Shown here in pieces: positions 1 through 8,558 of a DNA stretch of 31,329 bases (position 1 is its first letter; each line of letters begins with the position of its first letter). Source of the stretch: an uncultured Collinsella sp. (GTDB lineage Bacteria; Actinomycetota; Coriobacteriia; Coriobacteriales; Coriobacteriaceae); NCBI GenBank assembly GCA_900541205.1, contig UQIV01000028.1, positions 1 through 31,329 on the forward strand, read 5' to 3'. The position numbers and the translations under genes were made by a program. Under the pieces are notes generated by a model. It worked only from the letters and a program-made list of their open reading frames with translations. It was not told the DNA's origin and did no database searches.

Positions 1-61
1 CTCGGACAGTCCTGACTCGCACGGAGAGCACATTAAGTGCTCTCCGGCTCGTGCGGAACTC
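1..61 (+). repeat. Conserved hairpin cassette, copy A (5' side cut by window start)
   Basis: Positions 2-18 (TCGGACAGTCCTGACTC) and 49-61 (TCGTGCGGAACTC) are identical to the minus strand of 21646-21662 and 21604-21616. Between them is a 9-bp stem, GGAGAGCAC (23-31) with GTGCTCTCC (37-45), inside an outer CGCAC/GTGCG pairing (19-23 region with 51-55). The other copy has a different apical stem at the same place. The left flank lies outside the window, so it is not known whether the long outer arms seen at 21566-21701 exist here. Orientation is plus, the same sense as the RNA read from the minus strand at the second copy. Most likely a structured RNA or palindromic repeat family; function unknown. 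Confidence 0.55.
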
Positions 62-179
62 GCGATCGACCTTATATGTCTGCCGCCCGGCGGCGGGGCT
101 CCCGCACAACGGGACCTCGGTTGAGCTCTATCCCTTTGGCAGTCGCTTCGCTTCTGCCCTACTTTGCTGGTATGGCGGT

Positions 180-208
180 TTGGCGTTGGATCGGTTCTTT
201 CTGATATA
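180..208 (+). promoter_or_regulatory. Probable promoter of the methyltransferase gene
   Basis: TTGGCG at 180-185 and GATATA at 203-208 are separated by 17 bp. This puts a start of transcription about 50 nt before the chosen GTG codon. The upstream stretch 62-179 holds no convincing gene, only a short GC hairpin (82-94). The match to the -35 and -10 consensus is moderate. Confidence 0.4.
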
Positions 209-267
209 TGCTGGTTGCGGCTCTTCTTTTGGGAGGAGTCGCTTTTTTGTTGCTAGGAGGTTGGCCC

Positions 268-1155
268 GTGACTGATGGGGATGCTCGCTCTGAGCTTCTT
301 TCTGCTGATTGGAATGGCGAGTGGATGCGTCTGCAAGCTGATCGGCGGCGGGCTGATGATTCTTTTGAGTGGGATAAAAGGGCTCGGCATTTTCGGCCGT
401 TGGAGACTGCCCCTTATGCTCGGGATTTTATAAAGCTGTTGGCGCTTGAGCCCGGCGAGTCGGTGCTCGATATGGGGTGTGGGGCTGGGTCGATTGCTAT
501 TCCGCTTGCTCAGGCTGGGCATTCCGTGATTGCCGCCGACTTCTCTCCTGCCATGTTGGGCACGCTTGATGCCGGCATTGAGTATTACGGGCTCGAGGAC
601 CTTATTACGCCGCTTGAGCTTGCTTGGGACGATGATTGGGATTTGGTTGGACCGGTCGCGAAAGCGGTAGATGTTGCCTTTGCCAGTCGCTCTGTCACCA
701 CGACCAACCTAAAAGGTGCACTTGCCAAGCTTGATCGTACGGCTCGTCGGCGTTGTGTTGTCACGATGGTCGCCAACTCCAGCCCGCGCTATGATCTGCA
801 CCTGATGAACGCCATCGGTGCCTCGGTTACCTGCAGCAATGGCTTTGTGTACGCCTTTAACATCCTTATTCAGATGGGTGCGCTGCCGCAGGTCACGTAT
901 TTTGAATCGCCCCGTCGCGACACCTTCGATAGCCTCGAGGCAGGCGTGGCGGACTTTTCCCGCATGCTTGAGCATGGCAACGAGGATAAGGTCGACCGCC
1001 TGCACGACTACATCGCCCAGCACATGATTGAGAACCCCCATGCCGGCGAACCGGGCTCCAAGGGCGTGCCGCAGGGGCGCTATATGCTCGATCATGTCCG
1101 CAAGGTTCGTTGGGCGTTTATTGCATGGGAGCCGGTCTCTACGCCCAGCTCATAG
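268..1155 (+). CDS. Class I SAM-dependent methyltransferase
   Basis: A 295-residue protein. Motif I of class I methyltransferases, VLDMGCGAG, is at about residues 66-74, followed by an acidic residue after the next strand (D91 in AADFSP), which should bind the SAM ribose. The substrate cannot be read from the sequence. The frame is open from 208 (ATG), but the GTG at 268 is preferred because a strong AGGAGG (255-260) lies 7 nt before it and nothing comparable precedes 208; the extra N-terminus from 208 would be a hydrophobic, family-atypical stretch. The gene stands alone, with yhbY following after about 160 nt. The first half is visibly richer in T- and G-ending codons (GCT, CTT, GGG) than the second half, which uses the C-ending codons of the neighbours. 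Confidence 0.85.
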   Translation: MTDGDARSELLSADWNGEWMRLQADRRRADDSFEWDKRARHFRPLETAPYARDFIKLLALEPGESVLDMGCGAGSIAIPLAQAGHSVIAADFSPAMLGTLDAGIEYYGLEDLITPLELAWDDDWDLVGPVAKAVDVAFASRSVTTTNLKGALAKLDRTARRRCVVTMVANSSPRYDLHLMNAIGASVTCSNGFVYAFNILIQMGALPQVTYFESPRRDTFDSLEAGVADFSRMLEHGNEDKVDRLHDYIAQHMIENPHAGEPGSKGVPQGRYMLDHVRKVRWAFIAWEPVSTPSS

Positions 1156-1313
1156 CCTGTTCGCAACCCGCGCCGCTCACTCACTCGGCATCCGCATTCT
1201 TTTTGAACTGGGCAAACGCGCTCCACACCGCGCCGTTCCTGCGCTATCGTGGGACGGCTCACGTAGATTAAGGCCCCGTCGCGGGGCGCCCCATACATAG
1301 AAAGCGAGAACCC
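1156..1313 (+). other. Intergenic leader of yhbY with a short hairpin
   Basis: No gene is visible. GCCCCG (1273-1278) and CGGGGC (1282-1287) can form a tight hairpin with a TCG loop about 26 nt before the yhbY start. There is no T-run after it, so it is more likely leader structure than a terminator of the upstream gene. Confidence 0.3.
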
Positions 1314-1613
1314 ATGGCACTGACAGGAGCACAGGTCAAGCAGCTTCGCAGCATGGCCCATCATCTCAACCCCGCCATCATCATCGGCAAGTCCGATATC
1401 AACGAGGGCACCGTCGAGCAGACGGTCGCCTACCTGGAGAAGCACGAGCTTGTTAAGTGCTCCGTGCTCGATGGCTCCAGTCTTTCCGCCCGCGAGGCCG
1501 CCGAAGAGCTCGCTGAGCGTTGCCACGCCGAGGTCGTCCAGGTCATCGGCCGCAAGTTCTCGCTGTATCGCGAGTCCTCGCGCAAGGACATCGAGAGGAT
1601 CAAGCTCGTCTAA
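1314..1613 (+). CDS. yhbY: YhbY family (CRM domain) RNA-binding protein
   Basis: A 99-residue protein covering the whole CRS1/YhbY (CRM) domain, which is its usual length. Characteristic stretches are visible: LTGAQVKQLRSMAHHLNP at the start, IIIGKSDINEGTVEQ, the helix LEKHELVKCSVLD, and the C-terminal VVQVIGRKFSLYR. In this family the protein associates with the large ribosomal subunit precursor. The ATG at 1314 follows a purine-rich stretch (AGAAAGCGAG) that can act as a weak ribosome binding site. Transcription ends at the strong terminator just downstream. It is a single-gene unit facing the minus-strand regulator gene. Confidence 0.93.
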   Translation: MALTGAQVKQLRSMAHHLNPAIIIGKSDINEGTVEQTVAYLEKHELVKCSVLDGSSLSAREAAEELAERCHAEVVQVIGRKFSLYRESSRKDIERIKLV

Positions 1614-1651
1614 GAGCCAATGATCCGGCGAGCCAACACATAGCAAGCTTA

Positions 1652-1684
1652 CGGGTGCCCAAGTACTTCGGGCGCCCGTTTTTT
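1652..1684 (+). terminator. Rho-independent terminator of yhbY
   Basis: CGGGTGCCC (1652-1660) pairs with GGGCGCCCG (1670-1678), with one G-T wobble. An internal AAGTACTT forms the loop region and a TTTTTT run follows. It slightly overlaps the 3' end of the convergent gene that ends at 1683. Confidence 0.85.
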
Positions 1685-4682
1685 ATCGCTCGACAAGCAC
1701 GCGATTGAGCCGTCCCTCCACCAAGCGCTCGTATAGACGCCGCGTCTCGGGCTCGGGCACGCCATTGACCTGCTCCCTCAGATGGTGCATATGCCCGCTG
1801 TACAGCTCGACAATATCGCGCCGCCGCCCCGCCGCACTGTAGACGCGCATGGCGCAGCGCACCATATCCTCGCGCGCCGTTTCCTGCCGAAGCCCCGACT
1901 CCGCCAGCCAAATCGCCGACTGCAGATCGTTTTCTTCTAGAGCGGCATTTGCTCCCTTAATCATGCAATCGATGTACTTTGACTGCATAATGCGTCGCAT
2001 ACGCAAAAAGTAGGTGGGATTACAGCCATTGGGAACATACAGCGGTCCGGCATAAAGCTGCTCAATCTTAAGGCACAGCTCAACTAAATGGGGCCCGCGC
2101 GCACCCGTGCGATTTCCCAAAACCTCGCGGCTTATCTGGTCAAACAGCCGTACATCGGTCTTGACGTAGTCGCCGTTGAGTCCGATGCATTCATTTTGGA
2201 TGAGCACACACGACTTGCCATCCGGCGTCGGTCCCAAAGCCGACCGCAAGCGCGATATCGTCGAGTACAGGTTGTTGCGAGCGCTATTGAACTCGGCATG
2301 GGGCCACAGCTCCATGGCCAGCGTCTCACGATCGACGAGCGCATCCATGCCCAGCGCAAGCCGCTCGGCAAGTGTCGCCGCCTTCTTGCGGCGCCACATT
2401 TTGTCCGTGATGGGAAACCCGTCGCGCTCGGCGCGAAACGCACCAAACATGCGAATCTCGATATGGTCGATGGTATCAACGGCTTCAACCTCGCCGGCCT
2501 GGAACAGGCGCTCGCCCTCCCCTTCCAAATCGTCGCGCAACGAGTACCGCGACAGCTCGCGCACGGGAAGCTTCTTGCGTATCCTGCCCGCCGGCTCACC
2601 CAGACAATGCATGGCAAGGCGCGCAAAGAGCCGATACGATGGCTCTAGAATCCCCGCGCGATTCATGGACATCCAGGCCGCAAGGTCGCTGTCTCGGCCC
2701 GCACAGGCCAAATGCAGCGCCACCATCCAGGCTTCTGCGCCACCAACCTGCGTCTGGCTTATATCGAGCAACTCCGCTTCCTCGCGCACCGAAACCATCG
2801 AGGTGTTACGCAGATATGCCGCGCGCTCCAGCAGCAATGCGTTATCGCGCATGTACGCAATCGACTCCTCGGCAAGTTTGAGCACTTGGACAGCACGGAA
2901 CTTTGCATTAACCGGCCGTCCCTCTGCCAGCGACTGCCAGCCTTCTAGCAGCAGGCCAAACAGCTGAATCTGGTTGTCGCGCATGCGCACGGCAAAACGA
3001 TCGAGCTCGTTGAACGCCGCATCGTCGGTTACCGGCAAGCCGGAAAGGAGCCGCCGTGCCGCCAACACCATGCGCACCCAGATAGCCATCGCCTTAAGCC
3101 CACGTACGTCGAGCGCCTCCCGCACCACCGTCATCTCGTCGTCGCGCTCGTCGGTTCCCGCAAACGACCCGTCAAAGAGCTCCACCAGCATGCTATCGGC
3201 CCGTATAACAATCCCCGCGATGTCGAGCTCGCAGTCGTAGGCCTTGCTCGTTTTGAGCTGCTGTAGAACGCCGCCGTCATCTCCCCGCTCGGTCAGGCAG
3301 CGCTTGACCTCGATATGCGCAGACAACATATCGAGTGCGGTATGGGATGTCTCGATTTCTGGCACGGCCAGGTTCGTAGGAAGCCCAAGCCCGTTGTCCC
3401 CATAGCAAACAGCCGTCAGCGTCTGGGCCACCCTCCATGAAACAGGGTCTATTTCGCAGGCCGCCCGTTCGCCCCCGCGCTCGATGACCGATGCCATATA
3501 GCGAGCGAGCTTTGTATTGGACACGCTGACCGCTGCCAGATATACGCCGAGCGCCTCGGCGGGCGTTGGCTCTGGAGCCGGATCGTCGGCATCGATCGTG
3601 CCCAACGCTGCTCGGCAGATATCGGCCCCGTGCCCCGTCAGAGCCAGATCGACCCCATACTGTCCAGCAAGTTCAAGGACCGCCTCACGGTCCAAAAAGG
3701 CGTCCGCCAGGCCCATCGCCGCATCGCATCGGCCCGCCTTAAGCAAAATCCGGGCCGCCCTCGGAACAAGTTCGGGGCGGACCTCGGCCACCAACTTACG
3801 CAAGCGCAAGCGTCCGTTATCCTCCGTGCCCAGACACGTAAAACTCCGCTCGGCGGGATCCAAGCCAAAGATCGGGTAGTCGCGTACAAAGTAGGACTGG
3901 TCGACCATCGACAGCCTCACCCCACAAGCCTCGAGTTCTGAGATATTGCCCTCGCCCATCAAAACCATGAGGCATGCCTCGCAAAACAGCGCATTATTGT
4001 CGAGCGAAGCCAGATCGACAAGTGCCGCGCCATATACGTTGACAATCTCGTTTTCGAGCAGACCGGCTACGTCGCCTTGGCCATACAGACCCGTCTGCAA
4101 TGCCGAAACGAGCTCGGGCACGCCCTGCGTGAGCTGATAAAAGTCGAGCGATGTGCTGATCGAAAACGCCGATGCCCACGCCGAATACTCATAGGCATGC
4201 ACCTTGAGCATCTGCGCATTGATCTTAACCGAATCGCCCAGCCCATGAATCAGCTGACGATTTGAAGGACGGCAGGAGATAAAGACCCCTACCCCCATAG
4301 CGCGCAGGCCGCGAATCCTGTCGATGAGATCTTCGGTATCGCGCTGATCGAGGTTTGGCACATTATCAATCGCGATAAGGGAGTGCGGTTTGTCTTTGAG
4401 TTCTTCGGTAACCACCTCGAGCTGCATAAACACCTCGCGCCCAATGGCGCGATCGGCCTCGATAATCCGCACGGGGCCTCGCGTCGGGTCGCATTTTACC
4501 TCATGGGTGTACTGCAGCAGCACCGAGGTCTTCCCAAACCCGTCGGGCGCATAAAGAACCACGATGCCGGCCTTTCGGCCCTTGGCGATAAGCTCATTCA
4601 TCAAGCGTTCGCGTCGCACCATATAGCCTCCGCCCAGCGGCATCAGCTCGAGGTCGTCTATATTGCTCAAATCGTTTACCAT
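1683..4682 (-). CDS. Large transcriptional regulator: STAND-type NTPase with C-terminal SARP-like wHTH and BTAD domain
   Basis: A 999-residue protein. Residues 45-53 (APDGFGKTS) are a Walker A P-loop and 102-107 (LIAIDN) a probable Walker B, in a MalT/AfsR-like NTPase. The middle is helical and repeat-like, without a clear assignment. Residues about 741-850 resemble the OmpR-like winged helix of SARP regulators (IEIRMFGAFRAERDG, then ELWPHAEFNSARNNLYSTIS and LRSALG), and 855-990 resemble the bacterial transcriptional activator domain that follows it. In AfsR the SARP part is N-terminal; here it is C-terminal, as in the MalT layout. The ATG at 4682 has GAGGAG 7 nt upstream. It probably senses a ligand through the NTPase and helical region and activates target promoters. 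The target is unknown, and no neighbouring gene is an obvious one. Confidence 0.85.
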   Translation of the reverse strand: MVNDLSNIDDLELMPLGGGYMVRRERLMNELIAKGRKAGIVVLYAPDGFGKTSVLLQYTHEVKCDPTRGPVRIIEADRAIGREVFMQLEVVTEELKDKPHSLIAIDNVPNLDQRDTEDLIDRIRGLRAMGVGVFISCRPSNRQLIHGLGDSVKINAQMLKVHAYEYSAWASAFSISTSLDFYQLTQGVPELVSALQTGLYGQGDVAGLLENEIVNVYGAALVDLASLDNNALFCEACLMVLMGEGNISELEACGVRLSMVDQSYFVRDYPIFGLDPAERSFTCLGTEDNGRLRLRKLVAEVRPELVPRAARILLKAGRCDAAMGLADAFLDREAVLELAGQYGVDLALTGHGADICRAALGTIDADDPAPEPTPAEALGVYLAAVSVSNTKLARYMASVIERGGERAACEIDPVSWRVAQTLTAVCYGDNGLGLPTNLAVPEIETSHTALDMLSAHIEVKRCLTERGDDGGVLQQLKTSKAYDCELDIAGIVIRADSMLVELFDGSFAGTDERDDEMTVVREALDVRGLKAMAIWVRMVLAARRLLSGLPVTDDAAFNELDRFAVRMRDNQIQLFGLLLEGWQSLAEGRPVNAKFRAVQVLKLAEESIAYMRDNALLLERAAYLRNTSMVSVREEAELLDISQTQVGGAEAWMVALHLACAGRDSDLAAWMSMNRAGILEPSYRLFARLAMHCLGEPAGRIRKKLPVRELSRYSLRDDLEGEGERLFQAGEVEAVDTIDHIEIRMFGAFRAERDGFPITDKMWRRKKAATLAERLALGMDALVDRETLAMELWPHAEFNSARNNLYSTISRLRSALGPTPDGKSCVLIQNECIGLNGDYVKTDVRLFDQISREVLGNRTGARGPHLVELCLKIEQLYAGPLYVPNGCNPTYFLRMRRIMQSKYIDCMIKGANAALEENDLQSAIWLAESGLRQETAREDMVRCAMRVYSAAGRRRDIVELYSGHMHHLREQVNGVPEPETRRLYERLVEGRLNRVLVER

Positions 4683-5070
4683 GCCCGCTCCTCAACTCGA
4701 CCGTATGGACACTGTAGCCGCAAGACCATACAAGCCGCGCTATGAATAGAGCGACCTTGTGTTTTAGGTTGTCTTTTGGTACGCAAGCGGCAAGTTTTTG
4801 TACAGCGAGGGCCGATTGTTATTAATCCCCCGACTAATCGGTCTTTAAGCAGGTAAATGAGCTTGTCAGCTTGTCCCATCTAAGCGGCAGTGTAACGCAG
4901 ATGAACAAGGTTCAGCCATGTCATTCAACTCGCCTAGCACCCGCTACCGTCTACGACCTTTTAGTGGCATTTTTGCATAGAATCTGGTATAGAATGAATC
5001 AAGCTGTTGGACATCCGGCATTCGTCAAGCTTGCGGCAAGTTTTTGGTCAAGCGCGCGGAAAGGGATAAC
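4683..5070. other. Intergenic region upstream of the SARP-type regulator gene
   Basis: About 390 nt with no convincing gene and visibly lower GC than the flanks. A 14-bp direct repeat, GCGGCAAGTTTTTG, occurs at 4787-4800 and 5033-5046. AT-rich stretches around 4960-5000 contain TATA-like sequences but no well-spaced -35/-10 pair on either strand. The promoter of the regulator gene must lie here, but I cannot place it. Confidence 0.4.
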
Positions 5071-5096
5071 AAAAAGGCCCCCGCAAAGCGGAGGCC
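5071..5096 (-). terminator. Rho-independent terminator of nagB
   Basis: On the minus strand GGCCTCCGC (5096-5088), loop TTT, GCGGGGGCC (5084-5076), then TTTTT (5075-5071). The stem has one G-T wobble. It lies 34 nt after the nagB stop. Confidence 0.88.
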
Positions 5097-5130
5097 TCAG
5101 GCAAGGCTATGTCGAGCTGCAGGATTCGCG

Positions 5131-5859
5131 CTACTTGCAGAGCGAAAGGGCGGCCTCGTCGGCAACGACAACGCAGTTGGTGTGCAGCTGCAGGATCGAA
5201 GCCGGGCACTCGGGCGTAACCGGACCATAGCACATGTCATGCACGGCCTGAGCCTTGGCCTCGCCATTGGCGACGACCAGGATCATGCGGGCATACATGA
5301 TGGTCTGGGTACCCATAGTGTAGGCCTGGCGGGGAACATCGTCGATGCTGTCGAACAGGCGGCTGTTGGCCTGAATGGTGCTCTCGGTGAGGTCGACGCA
5401 GTGCGTGCCCTTGGAGAAGTGGTCATCGGGCTCGTTGAAGCCGATGTGGCCGTTGTTGCCAATGCCGAGCAGCTGGAGATCCGGGTAACCGGCGGCGGCG
5501 ACGATCTTGTCGTACTCAGAGCAGGCAGCGGCGGCGTCGGGGTTGGAACCATCGGGCACATGCGTGTTGTTCAGGTCGATGTTGATGTGATCGAAGAAGT
5601 TCTCGCGCATGAAGTAGTGATAGCTCTGGGGATCGTCGTGCGAAAGGCCACGATACTCGTCCAAGTTGTAGGTGCTGACCTCGGCAAAGTCGACGTCGCC
5701 CTTCTCGTACCAAGCAGCGAGCTGCTTGTAGGCACCGATCGGGGTGGAGCCGGTGGCAAGGCCCAGCACACAGTCGGGCTTGAGGATAACCTGCGCCGAG
5801 ATGATATTGGCGGCCTTGCGGCTCATATCCTCGTAGTCTTTAGCTTTAATGATCTTCAT
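5131..5859 (-). CDS. nagB: Glucosamine-6-phosphate deaminase
   Basis: A 242-residue cytoplasmic enzyme that converts glucosamine 6-phosphate to fructose 6-phosphate and ammonia, the last step of GlcNAc and glucosamine breakdown. The phosphate loop LGLATGSTPIGAY is at residues 32-44. The catalytic base D67 is in STYNLDEYRGL, and the His-Glu relay is H138 and E143 in GIGNNGHIGFNEP. The length matches the short Gram-positive NagB form rather than the longer allosteric enterobacterial one. The ATG at 5859 follows AAAGGA with good spacing; the frame stays open upstream but that extension is not NagB-like. It has its own terminator and lies next to the EIIA and glmM genes, which points to an amino-sugar cluster. 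Confidence 0.96.
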   Translation of the reverse strand: MKIIKAKDYEDMSRKAANIISAQVILKPDCVLGLATGSTPIGAYKQLAAWYEKGDVDFAEVSTYNLDEYRGLSHDDPQSYHYFMRENFFDHINIDLNNTHVPDGSNPDAAAACSEYDKIVAAAGYPDLQLLGIGNNGHIGFNEPDDHFSKGTHCVDLTESTIQANSRLFDSIDDVPRQAYTMGTQTIMYARMILVVANGEAKAQAVHDMCYGPVTPECPASILQLHTNCVVVADEAALSLCK

Positions 5860-6130
5860 TACGCGTCCTTTCTCGTACAAGAGAGGCAAGGCTCCCTTAC
5901 AAGCACTTGCCCGCGGCCCGCGTCGGCCGCAACCAACGTGTGCGGCCACCAGGGCGAGGTCGCGTAATGTATGTGTCTCGTGTCTAACCGCGTCGAGGCC
6001 CCTGCCCGTCCACGGTGACCCAAAGCCTTTTAGCTTCGGACAAATCCCATCTTGCCACGGAGGGCGTCCTCTTTCAAGGGCGCCCTCCGTAAACGTGTTT
6101 GAATTGTAGGCTAATGGCCACGTGCACTTG
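5860..6130 (-). other. nagB leader region and the hairpin between nagB and the EIIA gene
   Basis: ACGGAGGGCG (6057-6066) and CGCCCTCCGT (6081-6090) form a perfect 10-bp stem just after the EIIA stop; it has no T-run on the minus strand, so termination there would be weak or Rho-assisted. Nearer nagB, GGCCGCA (5923-5929) and TGCGGCC (5939-5945) form a second hairpin in the presumed 5' leader. No clear promoter hexamers and no recognisable riboswitch core were seen. Confidence 0.45.
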
Positions 6131-6628
6131 CTAGCGCTCGCGAGCAACGATGAGCTGGTCCATCTCTTCGACATGCACGCCAACGGAGCCCTTGATGCTC
6201 GAGAACTCAACGGAGTTGCACACCAAGATGGGAACCGTCACATCGTAGCCCTCGGCAGCAATTGCCTCACGATCAAACTCAATGAGTACATCGCCCTTAT
6301 GGACGATGTCACCCACTTGCGCATGTACGGTAAAGTGCTTGCCCTCGAGCTGAACAGTGTCCAAACCAACGTGGATGAGCACGTCCAAGCCATCGACCGT
6401 GTTAAGCGCAACGGCATGTCCCGTGGGAAAAATAGCCTCGACCTTGGCATCAGCCGGTGCAATCACACGCGTTCCGGTGGGCTGAATCGCCACGCCCTGG
6501 CCCAAAAGGCCGGTAGCAAACGTCTGATCGTTTACCTCGGAGAGCGGAATGACGTCACCCGAGATGGGAGCATCCAACGTAAGGACTCGACCACGCATAC
6601 CAAAAGACCTTAGGACTTTAGTGAACAT
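6131..6628 (-). CDS. crr: PTS glucose-type EIIA component (Crr family)
   Basis: A 165-residue stand-alone EIIA domain that passes phosphate from HPr to an EIIB domain for sugar uptake. It aligns from memory with E. coli Crr: APISGDVIPLSEV, the FATGLLGQGVAIQPTG stretch, and the two active-site histidines H71 (PTGHAVAL) and H86 (LIHVGLDTVQLEG), of which H86 is the phosphorylated one. No IIB or IIC domain is attached or adjacent, so the partner permease is elsewhere. The start at 6628 has a GAGGGGG stretch upstream; the internal ATG at residue 11 is possible. Its position between nagB and glmM fits GlcNAc or glucose specificity, but this cannot be proved from the sequence. Confidence 0.9.
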   Translation of the reverse strand: MFTKVLRSFGMRGRVLTLDAPISGDVIPLSEVNDQTFATGLLGQGVAIQPTGTRVIAPADAKVEAIFPTGHAVALNTVDGLDVLIHVGLDTVQLEGKHFTVHAQVGDIVHKGDVLIEFDREAIAAEGYDVTVPILVCNSVEFSSIKGSVGVHVEEMDQLIVARER

Positions 6629-6699
6629 GCTCCCCCTCGGACATACCGATCAACCAAAATAACCTTAACAGTTTACCACTTGGCACCCGTTTTTGACCA

Positions 6700-8037
6700 T
6701 TAGGGAAGTTCGCGCTTGACAACCTCGACGATGTCGTCAACAACGCGCTGGGTCAGCTCGTGCGTCTCGGCCTCGGCCATCACGCGGACCAGCGGCTCGG
6801 TACCGCTCGGGCGCACCAGAATGCGGCCGCGGCCGTCAAGCTCCTTCTCGGCAGCAGCGACGGCATCCCAGATGGGCTGGCAATCGTCCAGACCGGCCTT
6901 GTTGTCGGAATGCACGTTGACGAGTACCTGCGGGTACTTCTTCATGATGCCGGCAAGATCGGTGAGGGTACGACCGGTGCGCTTGAGCACGGCCAGAAGC
7001 TGCAGGGCCGTCACCAGGCCGTCGCCGGTGGTGTTGTGCTCCAGGAAGATGATGTGGCCGGACTGCTCGCCGCCGATGACGGCACCGTCCGCGAGCATGC
7101 GCTCCAGAACGTAGCGGTCGCCCACGGCGGTCTGGACCATCTCGAAGCCCTGTTCCTTCATAGCGATGGAGAAGCCCAGGTTGCACATGACGGTCGAGAC
7201 GATCTCGGAGTTGGCGAGCTTGCCGCGAGCGGCAAGGTCAGAACCGCAGATAGCCAGGATGTAGTCACCGTCGATCTCATTGCCCTCGCTGTCCACGAAC
7301 AGTACGCGGTCGGCGTCGCCGTCGTGGGCCAGACCGATATCGGCATGGGTGCGCAGCACGAGCTCGCGCAGGGGCTCAAGGTGAGTGGAGCCGCACTCAA
7401 CGTTAATGTCAGTGCCGCAGTAATCGGTGTTGATGGCATGGACCGTGGCACCCAGGCGCTGCAGCGCGGCGGGCGTGGTCTGGCAAGAAGCGCCATGGCC
7501 GCAGTCGACGGCAACGACCAGGCCATCGAGCCTAAGACCGTCAAGCGTATCGATGGCGTGGTCGACGTATGCCTTGCGGGCGTCCTTCATCTTGATGATG
7601 TGGCCCACACCGGCACCGGTCGGCAGCGTGTCGGCAGCCATGGCTTTCTCGGACATGACCCAGGCGCTGATCTCTTCCTCGACAGCATCGGGGAGCTTCA
7701 TGCCCCTGCGGCTAAAGAACTTGATGCCGTTGAACTCCGGCGGATTATGCGAAGCGGAGATGACGATGCCGCCATCGAGCTCGTTCTGAACGGTGAGCAG
7801 CGCCACGGCAGGCGTGGGGATGACGCCGCAGCAGTGCGGACGGCCGCCCTCGGCCATAATGCCGGCGGTCAGAGCGCTCTCGAGCATGGTGCCCGAAAGA
7901 CGCGTGTCGCGGCCGATGCAGATATCCGGACCAAGGAACTTGGTCGCCGCGCGGCCCAGACGAAACGCGAGGTCGCACGAAAGATCGGCGTTGGCGACGC
8001 CACGGACGCCGTCGGTACCGAAGATGTTCTGGGGCAT
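6700..8037 (-). CDS. glmM: Phosphoglucosamine mutase
   Basis: A 445-residue enzyme that converts glucosamine 6-phosphate to glucosamine 1-phosphate on the way to UDP-GlcNAc and peptidoglycan. All four family loops are visible: the N-terminal FGTDGVRG, the phosphoserine loop GIVISASHNPPEFNG with catalytic serine at about S96, the metal loop DGDADR at 239-244, the sugar loop GGEQSGHI, and the C-terminal phosphate-binding RPSGTEPLVRV. The length is normal. The ATG at 8037 follows GGAAGGAGCG. It sits 71 nt upstream of the EIIA gene in the same direction, so the two may be co-transcribed; together with nagB this places anabolic and catabolic use of glucosamine 6-phosphate side by side. Confidence 0.97.
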   Translation of the reverse strand: MPQNIFGTDGVRGVANADLSCDLAFRLGRAATKFLGPDICIGRDTRLSGTMLESALTAGIMAEGGRPHCCGVIPTPAVALLTVQNELDGGIVISASHNPPEFNGIKFFSRRGMKLPDAVEEEISAWVMSEKAMAADTLPTGAGVGHIIKMKDARKAYVDHAIDTLDGLRLDGLVVAVDCGHGASCQTTPAALQRLGATVHAINTDYCGTDINVECGSTHLEPLRELVLRTHADIGLAHDGDADRVLFVDSEGNEIDGDYILAICGSDLAARGKLANSEIVSTVMCNLGFSIAMKEQGFEMVQTAVGDRYVLERMLADGAVIGGEQSGHIIFLEHNTTGDGLVTALQLLAVLKRTGRTLTDLAGIMKKYPQVLVNVHSDNKAGLDDCQPIWDAVAAAEKELDGRGRILVRPSGTEPLVRVMAEAETHELTQRVVDDIVEVVKRELP

Positions 8038-8085
8038 AGGATCGCTCCTTCCCTAGCAGGCGATATGCAACCGCCCACCCTAGTC

Positions 8086-8128
8086 GAAAAAGAAAAGCGG
8101 GACCCGCCGAGGAATCGGCAGGCCCCGC
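8086..8128 (-). terminator. Rho-independent terminator of the rplM-rpsI operon
   Basis: On the minus strand GCGGGGCCTGCCGA (8128-8115) pairs with TCGGCGGGTCCCGC (8110-8097), followed by TTTTCTTTTT (8096-8087). It separates the ribosomal protein operon from glmM. Confidence 0.9.
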
Positions 8129-8160
8129 TTGTACATTGTATCTCGAAAGGAGATAAAACC

Positions 8161-8556
<396 letters not shown>

Positions 8557-8558
8557 CT

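Noticed and set aside
1..61. Start of an RNase P RNA gene, because GGACAGTCCTGACTC resembles the GGAAAGTCCGGGCTC core
   Set aside because: The rest of the RNase P core is absent, and the same cassette recurs at 21604-21662, which a single-copy RNA gene would not.
4871..5230. 119-codon plus-strand frame between the regulator gene and nagB
   Set aside because: It crosses the nagB terminator and the nagB 3' end and shows no protein-like features.
5860..6056. Riboswitch in the nagB leader
   Set aside because: Hairpins exist, but no known core (such as the glmS ribozyme) can be recognised.
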